Shown: positions 1 through 4,610 of the stretch, piece after piece | Position numbering within the stretch: the stretch's first letter is position 1 | Layout of the letters: each line of letters starts with the position of its first letter | NCBI GenBank assembly: GCA_003724275.1 | Contig: RHFA01000108.1 | Location: 1 to 8,859, forward strand | DNA length: 8,859 bases | Reading direction: 5' to 3' | DNA from: Thaumarchaeota archaeon S13 | Lineage (GTDB): Archaea; Thermoproteota; Nitrososphaeria; Nitrososphaerales; Nitrosopumilaceae | The notes under the pieces: generated by a model | Told to the model about the DNA's origin: nothing | Database searches by the model: none | What the model saw: the letters and a program-made list of their open reading frames with translations, nothing else | Translations under genes and position numbers: made by a program

Positions 1-51
1 GGCCTCTATGTGGGAGCGCCGGCGGCGATCGCCTGGCGCCTGAGGCGCTAG
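1..51 (+). CDS. 3' end of a CFI-box-CTERM family gene (partial)
   Basis: Only the last 16 codons and a TAG stop are in the window; the gene enters from the left edge. The residues read GLYVGAPAAIAWRLRR. They match the end of the 769-residue protein ending at 4539 (V for L at one residue; 4 of 51 bases differ) and are identical in DNA to the end of the broken copy ending at 2211. In that family this stretch is the tail of a hydrophobic C-terminal anchor followed by an Arg cluster. I infer that the gene off the left edge is another member of the same secreted, anchored family. Nothing about its body can be said from this window. Confidence 0.75.
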   Translation, partial: GLYVGAPAAIAWRLRR

Positions 52-69
52 GCCCGCGCGCAAAATCCC

Positions 70-94
70 GTGAAGCCTTGTGACCAGGCAGGCG
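70..94 (+). pseudogene. Truncated 5' start of a secreted-protein gene
   Basis: These 25 bases are identical to the start of the 769-residue gene at 2230 (GTG, then KPCDQAG). After base 94 the similarity is lost. The reading frame runs on only to a stop at 255 through sequence with no signal peptide or recognisable domain. The second possible start in the intact gene, the GTG at 2254, is GCG here. I read this as the stump of a middle family member whose 3' remnant survives at 1845-2211. Alternatively it is simply the flank copied with the direct repeat. Confidence 0.6.
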
Positions 95-120
95 CGCCTG
101 GGTCACGTCGCCCACAAGGC
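75..120. repeat. Large imperfect inverted repeat at the repeat boundary
   Basis: GTGACC (80-85) pairs with GGTCAC (101-106), and AGGC (86-89) pairs with GCCT (96-99), with one bulged G at 100 and a 6-base loop. An outer arm GCCTT (75-79) pairs with AAGGC (116-120) across a one-sided bulge. The left arm is also present in the intact gene start at 2235-2254; the right arm is found only here. The end of homology with the 2161-2254 copy falls in the apical loop. Confidence 0.75.
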
Positions 121-160
121 GCATCTTTCACGCAGGCCCGGGCAATCAGGCGCGCACGAA

Positions 161-184
161 CCCCTGCCATGGGCGCAGCAGGGG
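161..184. repeat. Perfect 7-bp hairpin
   Basis: CCCCTGC (161-167) and GCAGGGG (178-184) are exact reverse complements separated by 10 bases. The following base run is not T-rich, so it does not look like a simple intrinsic terminator. Confidence 0.6.
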
Positions 185-191
185 CCGGCGC

Positions 192-222
192 CGCCTTTTG
201 GTTGCGGGGAACGCAACCGGCG
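192..222. repeat. Hairpin, 7-bp stem with 4-bp extension
   Basis: GGTTGCG (200-206) and CGCAACC (212-218) are exact reverse complements around a GGGAA loop. CGCC (192-195) and GGCG (219-222) can extend the stem past a four-T bulge. This is the strongest of the three small hairpins in the leader. Confidence 0.65.
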
Positions 223-225
223 TTG

Positions 226-244
226 GATCGATTCGGCGTCGATC
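226..244. repeat. Perfect 6-bp hairpin
   Basis: GATCGA (226-231) and TCGATC (239-244) are exact reverse complements with a 7-base spacer. It sits 28 bp upstream of the TATA box of the next gene, so it could also be a binding site for a dimeric regulator. Confidence 0.5.
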
Positions 245-272
245 GCCTGTCATGATCCGCCCACAGATCGGC

Positions 273-280
273 CTTAAATA
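273..280 (+). promoter_or_regulatory. Archaeal TATA box for the 353-aa gene
   Basis: CTTAAATA stands out in GC-rich surroundings. Its centre is 26-27 bases before the ATG at 303, the usual distance from TATA box to transcription start in archaea. The transcript is therefore expected to be leaderless, starting at or next to the ATG. No Shine-Dalgarno sequence is seen, which agrees. Confidence 0.8.
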
Positions 281-302
281 GACCGTCGCAAGAAAGTCGC
301 CA

Positions 303-1364
303 ATGGCAACGCAGGTTGTGCGGACAGGCGCGGTGCGGGATCCCAGAACCGGCCTGTCGTGCTCCACGTTGAGGGTCGGCGTTGGGGGCCTGGAGGCGGA
401 TCTTCCCGCCCTTAGCGCCACGTACTCGGACTATGATCACGCGTCAAGGGCAGGCAGGCGCCTAGACGCGGGAACGTTCAACTATTACCACAGGGTCTCC
501 GCGTCCGGCCCACTAGGCCACAGGTCGACCCTGGAAAACATTGCGGCTAGGGTGCGAGCCGTGCAGAGGGCCCACAAGCCCCCACTAACGCTCATCAGTG
601 TGGAGCAGCCTTCCGGCGACCTGGGCGACGGTGACCTGGCGGCGTTCCATGAGATGCAGAGGCGGCTAGACCTGCCGTTCATAACAACTGCCGAAAAGAG
701 CCCCGAACAGGACGTGGAGGGGCTAAGGGAAGAGCTCGAAAGGCTTGACAGGTTTGAGGCAAGGCAGAACATCCTTCCCACCATCAGCGCAAGATCTGGC
801 ATTTCTAACTTTGAGAAAAAGCTTCAACATGTAGTACGGAACTATTCCGGGTTTAATCTTCAGTGGGGGGGCTATTCGGCGTACTTTGACAGGTGGGCGC
901 TGCTGTCAGCCACACTTCGTGATCATGCCGTGTGGTGCAACGTGGTTGGGATAACGCCCCGGTACGTGCAAACAACTGCGTCTACCGGACAAAAAATTCG
1001 CCCGTCAAACATTGTAAATGCCGTCTTGTGCGGGGGTCACTCGTACTGCATCGCCTGGCCTCGACGCCAGCCGCAGACTCCAGTTTCCAAAAGGCGGGCG
1101 AGAGTGGGCAAGAGGGGGGACAAGGCCATCCCGCGCAAAAATCCAATGCTCTTCGATCCTGGAACATGGTGTTATGACCCGTGCGACCTGGCAAATTCTG
1201 TTGCCCGGACAGTGTCCTTTAATTCCATGCAGGCCTCGCTTGGGACAGTGCGCAAAAAAATCCGCGATGGCACGTTTTATGGCGCCCACTGCCCTGAAAC
1301 GCTGGGCCTTCGTGAGGCCTTGGCAAGGATTTCCAAAAGCGCCGCAGGCATGCCGGCAAATTGA
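303..1364 (+). CDS. Uncharacterised 353-aa protein, possible TIM-barrel / TGT-like fold
   Basis: I do not recognise this protein. The ATG at 303 is supported by the TATA box at 273-280. No signal peptide or membrane segment is seen, so it is probably cytoplasmic. Hydrophobic beta-strand-like segments alternate with helices: LTLISVEQP (95-103), PFITTAE (125-131), ILPTISA (157-163), FNLQWGG (184-190), WCNVVGITP (211-219), then CGGHSYC (243-249). The order of ISARSG, a helix, a strand ending in GG, and then VGITP loosely recalls tRNA-guanine transglycosylases (VQGG, IGG, GVGTP), but the catalytic Asp context and Zn-site pattern are not obvious, so this is speculative. Residues 250-285 are basic (PRRQP, KRRARVGKRGDK), suggesting nucleic acid contact. 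No transposase, integrase or HUH motif is visible. Local GC is low compared with neighbours (25 of 60 bases at 781-840 against 45 of 60 at 7081-7140), a sign of transfer. A 130-aa gene follows after 70 bp. Confidence 0.8.
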   Translation: MATQVVRTGAVRDPRTGLSCSTLRVGVGGLEADLPALSATYSDYDHASRAGRRLDAGTFNYYHRVSASGPLGHRSTLENIAARVRAVQRAHKPPLTLISVEQPSGDLGDGDLAAFHEMQRRLDLPFITTAEKSPEQDVEGLREELERLDRFEARQNILPTISARSGISNFEKKLQHVVRNYSGFNLQWGGYSAYFDRWALLSATLRDHAVWCNVVGITPRYVQTTASTGQKIRPSNIVNAVLCGGHSYCIAWPRRQPQTPVSKRRARVGKRGDKAIPRKNPMLFDPGTWCYDPCDLANSVARTVSFNSMQASLGTVRKKIRDGTFYGAHCPETLGLREALARISKSAAGMPAN

Positions 1365-1375
1365 TCAGAATTGAC

Positions 1376-1426
1376 CCCCAGATCCATTTTCGATCACCAA
1401 ATTATTTATAGATCAGGAATCTGGGG
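1376..1426. promoter_or_regulatory. Inverted repeat flanking the second promoter
   Basis: CCCCAGATCC (1376-1385) and GGAATCTGGGG (1416-1426) are reverse complements apart from one extra base. The left arm lies just after the stop of the 353-aa gene and the right arm between the TATA box (1402-1410) and the GTG at 1435. It could be an operator bracketing the core promoter, or a stem ending the upstream transcript. GATCA also recurs at 1363, 1392 and 1411. Confidence 0.6.
1402..1410 (+). promoter_or_regulatory. Archaeal TATA box for the 130-aa gene
   Basis: TTATTTATA is the most A/T-rich run in this part of the window. The centre of its TTTATA core is about 27-28 bases before the GTG at 1435. 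This again predicts a leaderless transcript and supports that GTG as the start. The gene therefore has its own promoter and need not depend on the upstream gene. Confidence 0.75.
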
Positions 1427-1434
1427 TTGCGTGT

Positions 1435-1827
1435 GTGAAAGGCGGCAAAATTGTGGTTCGGCGCGAGGCGCGAGGCCCCCTCGGGGAGGCGTGGAGCGCG
1501 CGCATAGACGACTGGATTGACGATGGCATGAGGCTAGTCAGGCTCTCAAAGGAGTACCGGAGGCGCTACCGCGAGACGGTTTGCGCAAGGTGCCCGCCGG
1601 AGCAGCAGGCCAGGCGCAAATGCGCCGCCCTCGCGCCAGGATGCAGCACAAAGTCGTGCCGGCACATGGATCGGGCGTGTGCCGCAAAGCACCGACGCCT
1701 GATTAGGGCCCACACGGAGTCCCACCCGTTCTACCAGAGGCTTCGCATGAACGCCGAGCTCGAGAGGCGCCAGTTGAGGCGCGAAGGCAAGAGGGCAGCG
1801 CAGGGCAGCCTGGCGCGCACGTGGTAG
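1435..1827 (+). CDS. Small basic Cys-rich protein, possible zinc-binding
   Basis: Unrecognised protein of 130 residues, very rich in Arg and Lys. Six Cys lie at 50, 53, 63, 70, 75 and 82 with His at 77, 86, 93 and 97. The C-x2-C at 50-53 followed by C-x6-C and C-x4-C spacings could hold one or two zinc ions. The flanks are mainly helical and basic (LSKEYRRRYRE at 37-47, ELERRQLRREGKR at 108-120), as in nucleic-acid-binding proteins. The GTG start is placed by the TATA box 27-28 bp upstream; the alternative GTG at 1433 is out of frame. It follows the 353-aa gene with separate promoter and inverted repeat, so they may act as a pair. The stop is directly followed by a palindrome (1828-1841). The function is unknown; a regulator or accessory factor of the upstream protein is a guess. 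Confidence 0.75.
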   Translation: MKGGKIVVRREARGPLGEAWSARIDDWIDDGMRLVRLSKEYRRRYRETVCARCPPEQQARRKCAALAPGCSTKSCRHMDRACAAKHRRLIRAHTESHPFYQRLRMNAELERRQLRREGKRAAQGSLARTW

Positions 1828-1887
1828 GCCGCATGCGGCACTCTGCCCCGGCGGCGGGTGCCTGATCGCGACTGCCGCATGCGGCAC
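1828..1887. repeat. Duplicated 14-bp palindrome at the right edge of the segment
   Basis: GCCGCATGCGGCAC occurs at 1828-1841 and again at 1874-1887; its first 12 bases are a perfect palindrome. The first copy begins right after the stop codon of the 130-aa gene. The second lies inside the CFI-box of the broken gene, where the intact gene has one different base (GCCGCATACGGCAC), so only the broken copy is perfectly palindromic. Confidence 0.7.
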
Positions 1888-2211
1888 GGAGATGGCCGCC
1901 GGGGTGGCAGGCTCCGCGAGATCCGCGACCCGACCCTCCTGAGCATGGGCGCCGGCGCGGCGCTCATGTCGGCGCTCAACGACGTCTATTCGCCCTCGCC
2001 GGCCGTCGCCGACTGGGAGCGCGAGAGCCACGTGCTGCGCGCGGCGATCCGTGCGATAATCGCGCCAATGCTTGCCTCGCCCTCGATAATGTCGGCCGCC
2101 GAGCCCGGCTCGGAGCTCGACGTGGCCGCCCCCGGCGCGCTCGTCATCGCGCTAAACGCGGGCCTCTATGTGGGAGCGCCGGCGGCGATCGCCTGGCGCC
2201 TGAGGCGCTAG
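1845..2211 (+). pseudogene. Frameshifted remnant of a CFI-box-CTERM protein
   Basis: The sequence matches the last ~120 codons of the intact gene ending at 4539. The CFI-box is readable as GGCLIATAACGTEMAA in one frame (Cys codon at 1859), with Cys where the intact protein has Tyr. Between about 1900 and 1915 one base is missing relative to the intact gene, so the rest (LREIRDPTLLSMGAG to WRLRR and TAG) lies in another frame. There is also an in-frame 3-base loss (NDVYSPSP for NDVYYSFSP). No signal peptide or ectodomain precedes it. The open frame from GTG 1858 crosses the CFI-box out of frame and is unlikely to be a real gene. It is the 3' leftover of a family member whose body is gone. Confidence 0.8.
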
Positions 2212-2254
2212 GCCCGCGCGCAAAATCCCGTGAAGCCTTGTGACCAGGCAGGCG
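2161..2254. repeat. Direct repeat, right copy (94 bp)
   Basis: Identical to 1-94. Here it joins the end of the broken CFI-box gene, the spacer, and the functional start of the 769-residue gene. The repeat spacing is 2160 bp. Confidence 0.93.
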
Positions 2255-4539
2255 TGCCTAGCGCCGGCTCGTTGAGGAGATCGGGAATCTCGCTTGCAGT
2301 GGCTCTCCTGGTAGCCACGCTGCCCGCAGCACATGCCCAGCTGGCCTGGGACGAAAAGGTAGAGTTCGGCGCCGCGCTCTACGAGATTCGCGGTCACCTC
2401 GACGCCCTTGAGATCAACCTCGGCGCGGCCTCTGAAGCGTTCACCCCCGAGTCGTTCATGGCGGACACCTCGCGCGCCTCGCTCCACGCCATGCACCCGA
2501 TCGGCGAGGTCTACCCCTCCATAACGGACAGACTGCGGGCCATAGACCCGCCCGCCGACGCCGGCTTGCGCTCGGCACTCGAGGCCCTCCAGGCGCGCGT
2601 CGACTCTGGCGCGGCCTCCCTGGCCGACATCGCCCCCGAGATGGCAGCCGCGAGGGAGGCGACGGACGCCGCGCAGCGCGCGACGATCGGAGCGGTTCCC
2701 TCCGGCGACGCGGCCCTCGACGCGGCGATCGCCGCCGAGCTCCTCGGCGTCGTCAGCGACGAGTACGACGCGGCCATAGTCGGCGGCGAGGTGGAGCTCA
2801 TAGTCGAGCTCCAGGACGCCTACGCCTTCCTCGACGTCGCGAACCGCGACCTCTTCCGCGGGCAGGGCTACATGGAGTACCCGCAGGCCGAGCGCGCCGC
2901 GATCGGCGAGGCGTTCGACGGCCTGTACGCGCACTTTGCGGCCAGGGCAGACCCCGCCGGCGCCATGGAGATGACCTCGTCGCTCGCGTCGATGATCGGG
3001 TTCGCGCAGTCGGCGGGGAGCATGATGGGCGATACGATGATGAGTGACTCGACGATGATGATGGACGACAGGGGAGCCTCGCGGTTTGAGGCCTCGGCCG
3101 GGCGAATCACGACCATATTGGGGCTCTTGCAGGAGGCAAAGGCGGCGTACGAGGCGGGCAACGCGCCCGAGGCGCGCGGGATTGTGCAAAACGCGTACCT
3201 CTACGAGTTTGAGTTTGTCGAGCGCGACCTGGACGACGCCGGCGAGCCGGACCTGAGGGCCAGCATCGAGTCGACGCTCAACGAGCGCCTCCTGCTAGCG
3301 CTTCGCGCCAACAGCCCCGAAGTCCCCTCCATGATCGACAGTGTCACCGCAGAGCTTGAGACTGCCCGCGCCGCGCTAATGTCGCCCGGCATGGAGATGG
3401 AGACAGACGACATGGCTGGGACGGGCATGATGGGGGCGGACATGGGCCCTGGCCACCTAGCCATGGCAGAAAAGGTGGGGTTTGGAGCCGCGCTCTACGA
3501 GATTCGCGGCCACCTCGACGCCCTAGAGATCAACCTAGGTGCCATCCCGGCAACGTTTACCCCCGAGTCGTTCATGGCGGACACCTCGCGCGCCTCGTTC
3601 CACGCCATGCACCCGATCGGCGAGGTCTATCCCTCGATCACAGGGGCGCTTAGGGCGGTGAACACGAGCGCTGACGATGACCTGCGCGCGGCACTCGAGG
3701 CCCTCCAGGCGCGCGTCGACTCTGGCGCGGCCTCCCTGGCCGACATCGCCCCCGAGATGGCAGCCGCGAGGGCGGCGACGGACGCCGCGCAGCGCGCGAC
3801 GATCGGAGCGGTCCCCTCCGGCGACGCGGCTCTCGACGCGGCGATCGCCGCCGAGCTCCTCGGCGTCGTCGGCGACGAGTACGACGCGGCCATTGTTGAC
3901 GGAAACGTCGAGCTCATAGTCGAGCTCCAGGACGCCTACGCCTTCCTCAATGTCGCGCACATGGACCTCTTCCGTGGCCAGGGCTACATGGAGTACCCGC
4001 GGGCCGAGCGCTCGGCGATCGACGACGAGTTCGGCGAGCTCTATGTCGTGTTTGACAACAGGGGCGACCCCGCGCGCCTGACACGAATGACCGTGGCCCT
4101 GGCCGACAGGGTGGGCTCGGCGCTTGACGGGTCCATGGACAGGCCTGACACGCCCTCCCCCGCGGCAGGCCCGGCGGGCGGCTGCCTTATAGCGACTGCC
4201 GCATACGGCACGGAGATGGCCGCCGAGATACAGGCCTTGCGCGAGATCCGCGACTCGACCCTTCTGAGCACGGGTGCCGGCTCGGCGTTCATGTCCGCGT
4301 TCAACGATGTCTACTATTCGTTCTCGCCGGCCGTCGCCGACTGGGAGCGCGAGAGCCCCGAGCTGCGCGCGGCGATCCGCGCGTTAATCGCGCCGATGGT
4401 CGCCTCGCTCTCGATAATGTCGGCCGCCGAGCCCGGCTCGGAGCTCGACGTGGCCGCCCTCGGCGCGCTCGTCATAGCGCTAAACGCGGGTCTTTATCTG
4501 GGCGCGCCGGCGGCGATCGCCTGGCGCCTGAGGCGCTAG
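2230..4539 (+). CDS. Secreted, anchored protein with duplicated domain, Met-rich linkers and CFI-box-CTERM
   Basis: A signal peptide (RR at 16-17, hydrophobic core 20-31, likely cleavage after AHA before Gln 37) sends the 769-residue product out. Domain A (about 41-250) and domain B (413-628) are near copies exactly 372 residues apart. Between them lie a Met-rich linker (7 Met in 265-278), a helical domain (283-380) with AYLYEFEFVE at 322-331 as in the FTR1 permease encoded next, and a second Met-rich linker (8 Met in 384-412). A Pro-rich spacer leads to a CFI-box (GGCLIATAAYG, Cys 652) and a final hydrophobic stretch ending WRLRR, the layout of CFI-box-CTERM proteins, whose sorting mechanism is not established. 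Met clusters often bind copper and occasionally other metals. I infer a surface metal-binding partner of the permease. The GTG at 2230 is followed by an in-frame GTG at 2254 that gives a more usual signal peptide and could be the true start. Only a weak A-rich run (2222-2225) precedes it. Confidence 0.88.
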   Translation: MKPCDQAGVPSAGSLRRSGISLAVALLVATLPAAHAQLAWDEKVEFGAALYEIRGHLDALEINLGAASEAFTPESFMADTSRASLHAMHPIGEVYPSITDRLRAIDPPADAGLRSALEALQARVDSGAASLADIAPEMAAAREATDAAQRATIGAVPSGDAALDAAIAAELLGVVSDEYDAAIVGGEVELIVELQDAYAFLDVANRDLFRGQGYMEYPQAERAAIGEAFDGLYAHFAARADPAGAMEMTSSLASMIGFAQSAGSMMGDTMMSDSTMMMDDRGASRFEASAGRITTILGLLQEAKAAYEAGNAPEARGIVQNAYLYEFEFVERDLDDAGEPDLRASIESTLNERLLLALRANSPEVPSMIDSVTAELETARAALMSPGMEMETDDMAGTGMMGADMGPGHLAMAEKVGFGAALYEIRGHLDALEINLGAIPATFTPESFMADTSRASFHAMHPIGEVYPSITGALRAVNTSADDDLRAALEALQARVDSGAASLADIAPEMAAARAATDAAQRATIGAVPSGDAALDAAIAAELLGVVGDEYDAAIVDGNVELIVELQDAYAFLNVAHMDLFRGQGYMEYPRAERSAIDDEFGELYVVFDNRGDPARLTRMTVALADRVGSALDGSMDRPDTPSPAAGPAGGCLIATAAYGTEMAAEIQALREIRDSTLLSTGAGSAFMSAFNDVYYSFSPAVADWERESPELRAAIRALIAPMVASLSIMSAAEPGSELDVAALGALVIALNAGLYLGAPAAIAWRLRR
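2350..4068. repeat. Intragenic duplication, 1116-bp offset
   Basis: Bases from about 2350 to 2955 recur at about 3466 to 4071, always 1116 bp downstream, with no net insertion or deletion: residues 41-242 align with 413-614. Within it, 2573-2696 and 3689-3812 differ at one base in 124. Other stretches diverge more, mainly at the start of each unit (after NLGA), around the ALRAV/LRAID region and near the end. Confidence 0.92.
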
Positions 4540-4574
4540 GCGGGCCCCTCCACGCCCATGGAATCCATATGTGC

Positions 4575-4582
4575 TTTAAATA
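4575..4582 (+). promoter_or_regulatory. TATA box of the iron permease gene
   Basis: TTTAAATA is a strong archaeal TATA match in the 71-bp gap after the 769-residue gene. Its centre is 32 bp before the ATG at 4611, so transcription should begin around 4604-4606 with a leader of only about five bases. The permease thus has its own promoter. Confidence 0.8.
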
Positions 4583-4585
4583 TCA

Positions 4586-4599
4586 TTAGATCCGCCTAA
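4586..4599. promoter_or_regulatory. TTAG-N6-CTAA palindrome, candidate metal-repressor operator
   Basis: TTAG (4586-4589) and CTAA (4596-4599) are exact reverse complements with six bases between. The site lies just downstream of the TATA box and ahead of the expected start of transcription, a position where a bound protein would block initiation. TTAGG/CCTAA half sites are typical of DtxR/IdeR/MntR metal-dependent repressors; here one half reads TTAGA and the other CCTAA. Iron- or manganese-responsive repression of the permease is the natural inference but rests on this motif alone. Confidence 0.45.
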
Positions 4600-4610
4600 C
4601 CGCGCAGCCG

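Larger units (their letters stand above)
1..94. repeat. Direct repeat, left copy (94 bp)
   Basis: Identical base for base to 2161-2254. It spans the end of one gene, a spacer of 18 bp, and the first 25 bases from a GTG start. The match stops at base 95 (C here, T in the other copy), although a few scattered identical bases follow. It probably continues leftwards beyond the window, so 94 bp is a minimum length. Perfect identity points to recent duplication, gene conversion or recombination. Confidence 0.93.
52..302. other. Non-coding leader rich in hairpins
   Basis: This 251-bp stretch has no convincing gene on either strand. Besides the repeated bases up to 94, it holds four consecutive inverted repeats (75-120, 161-184, 192-222, 226-244) and then the TATA box of the 353-aa gene at 273-280. 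Because the mRNA of that gene probably begins at its ATG, the hairpins lie upstream of transcription. They would then act as DNA structures or as part of a separate transcript rather than as a 5' UTR. No tRNA or rRNA pattern is visible. Confidence 0.6.
95..1844. other. Putative inserted or replaced segment
   Basis: This stretch sits between the 5' stump of a family gene (ending at 94) and the 3' remnant of a family gene (from about 1845). It is not matched elsewhere in the window, has lower GC than its surroundings over much of its length, and carries two genes with their own leaderless promoters. There is no recognisable transposase, integrase or terminal inverted repeats that match at both ends, so the mechanism is open. 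The right edge is placed by where similarity to the CFI-box region of the intact gene begins and is uncertain by about 15 bp. Confidence 0.5.

Noticed and set aside
70..255. A 61-aa gene starting at the repeated GTG
   Set aside because: Only the first eight residues are shared with a real gene; the rest reads through hairpin sequence with no signal peptide or domain.
120..300. A tRNA or other known RNA gene in the hairpin region
   Set aside because: No T-loop GTTCRA-like sequence with the right stems and no cloverleaf spacing; the stems are independent hairpins.
48..440. Long reverse-strand open frames here and opposite most genes (for example 2152-3189, 6586-7185, 8167-8739)
   Set aside because: They lie opposite genes with clear domains or promoters, have compositions typical of GC-rich shadow frames (Arg/Gly/Ala/Ser-rich), and show no promoter or motif of their own.
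303..1364. A rolling-circle replication protein, transposase or integrase
   Set aside because: No HUH motif, no DDE-type spacing, no tyrosine-recombinase R-H-R-Y pattern and no serine-recombinase N-terminus could be found.
1858..2211. A separate 117-aa gene
   Set aside because: Its first part crosses the CFI-box in the wrong frame, and the remainder matches the intact protein's C-terminus. A frameshifted remnant explains it better.
4540..4574. A terminator after the 769-residue gene
   Set aside because: The region has no T-rich run and no convincing stem, so a terminator cannot be supported from sequence.
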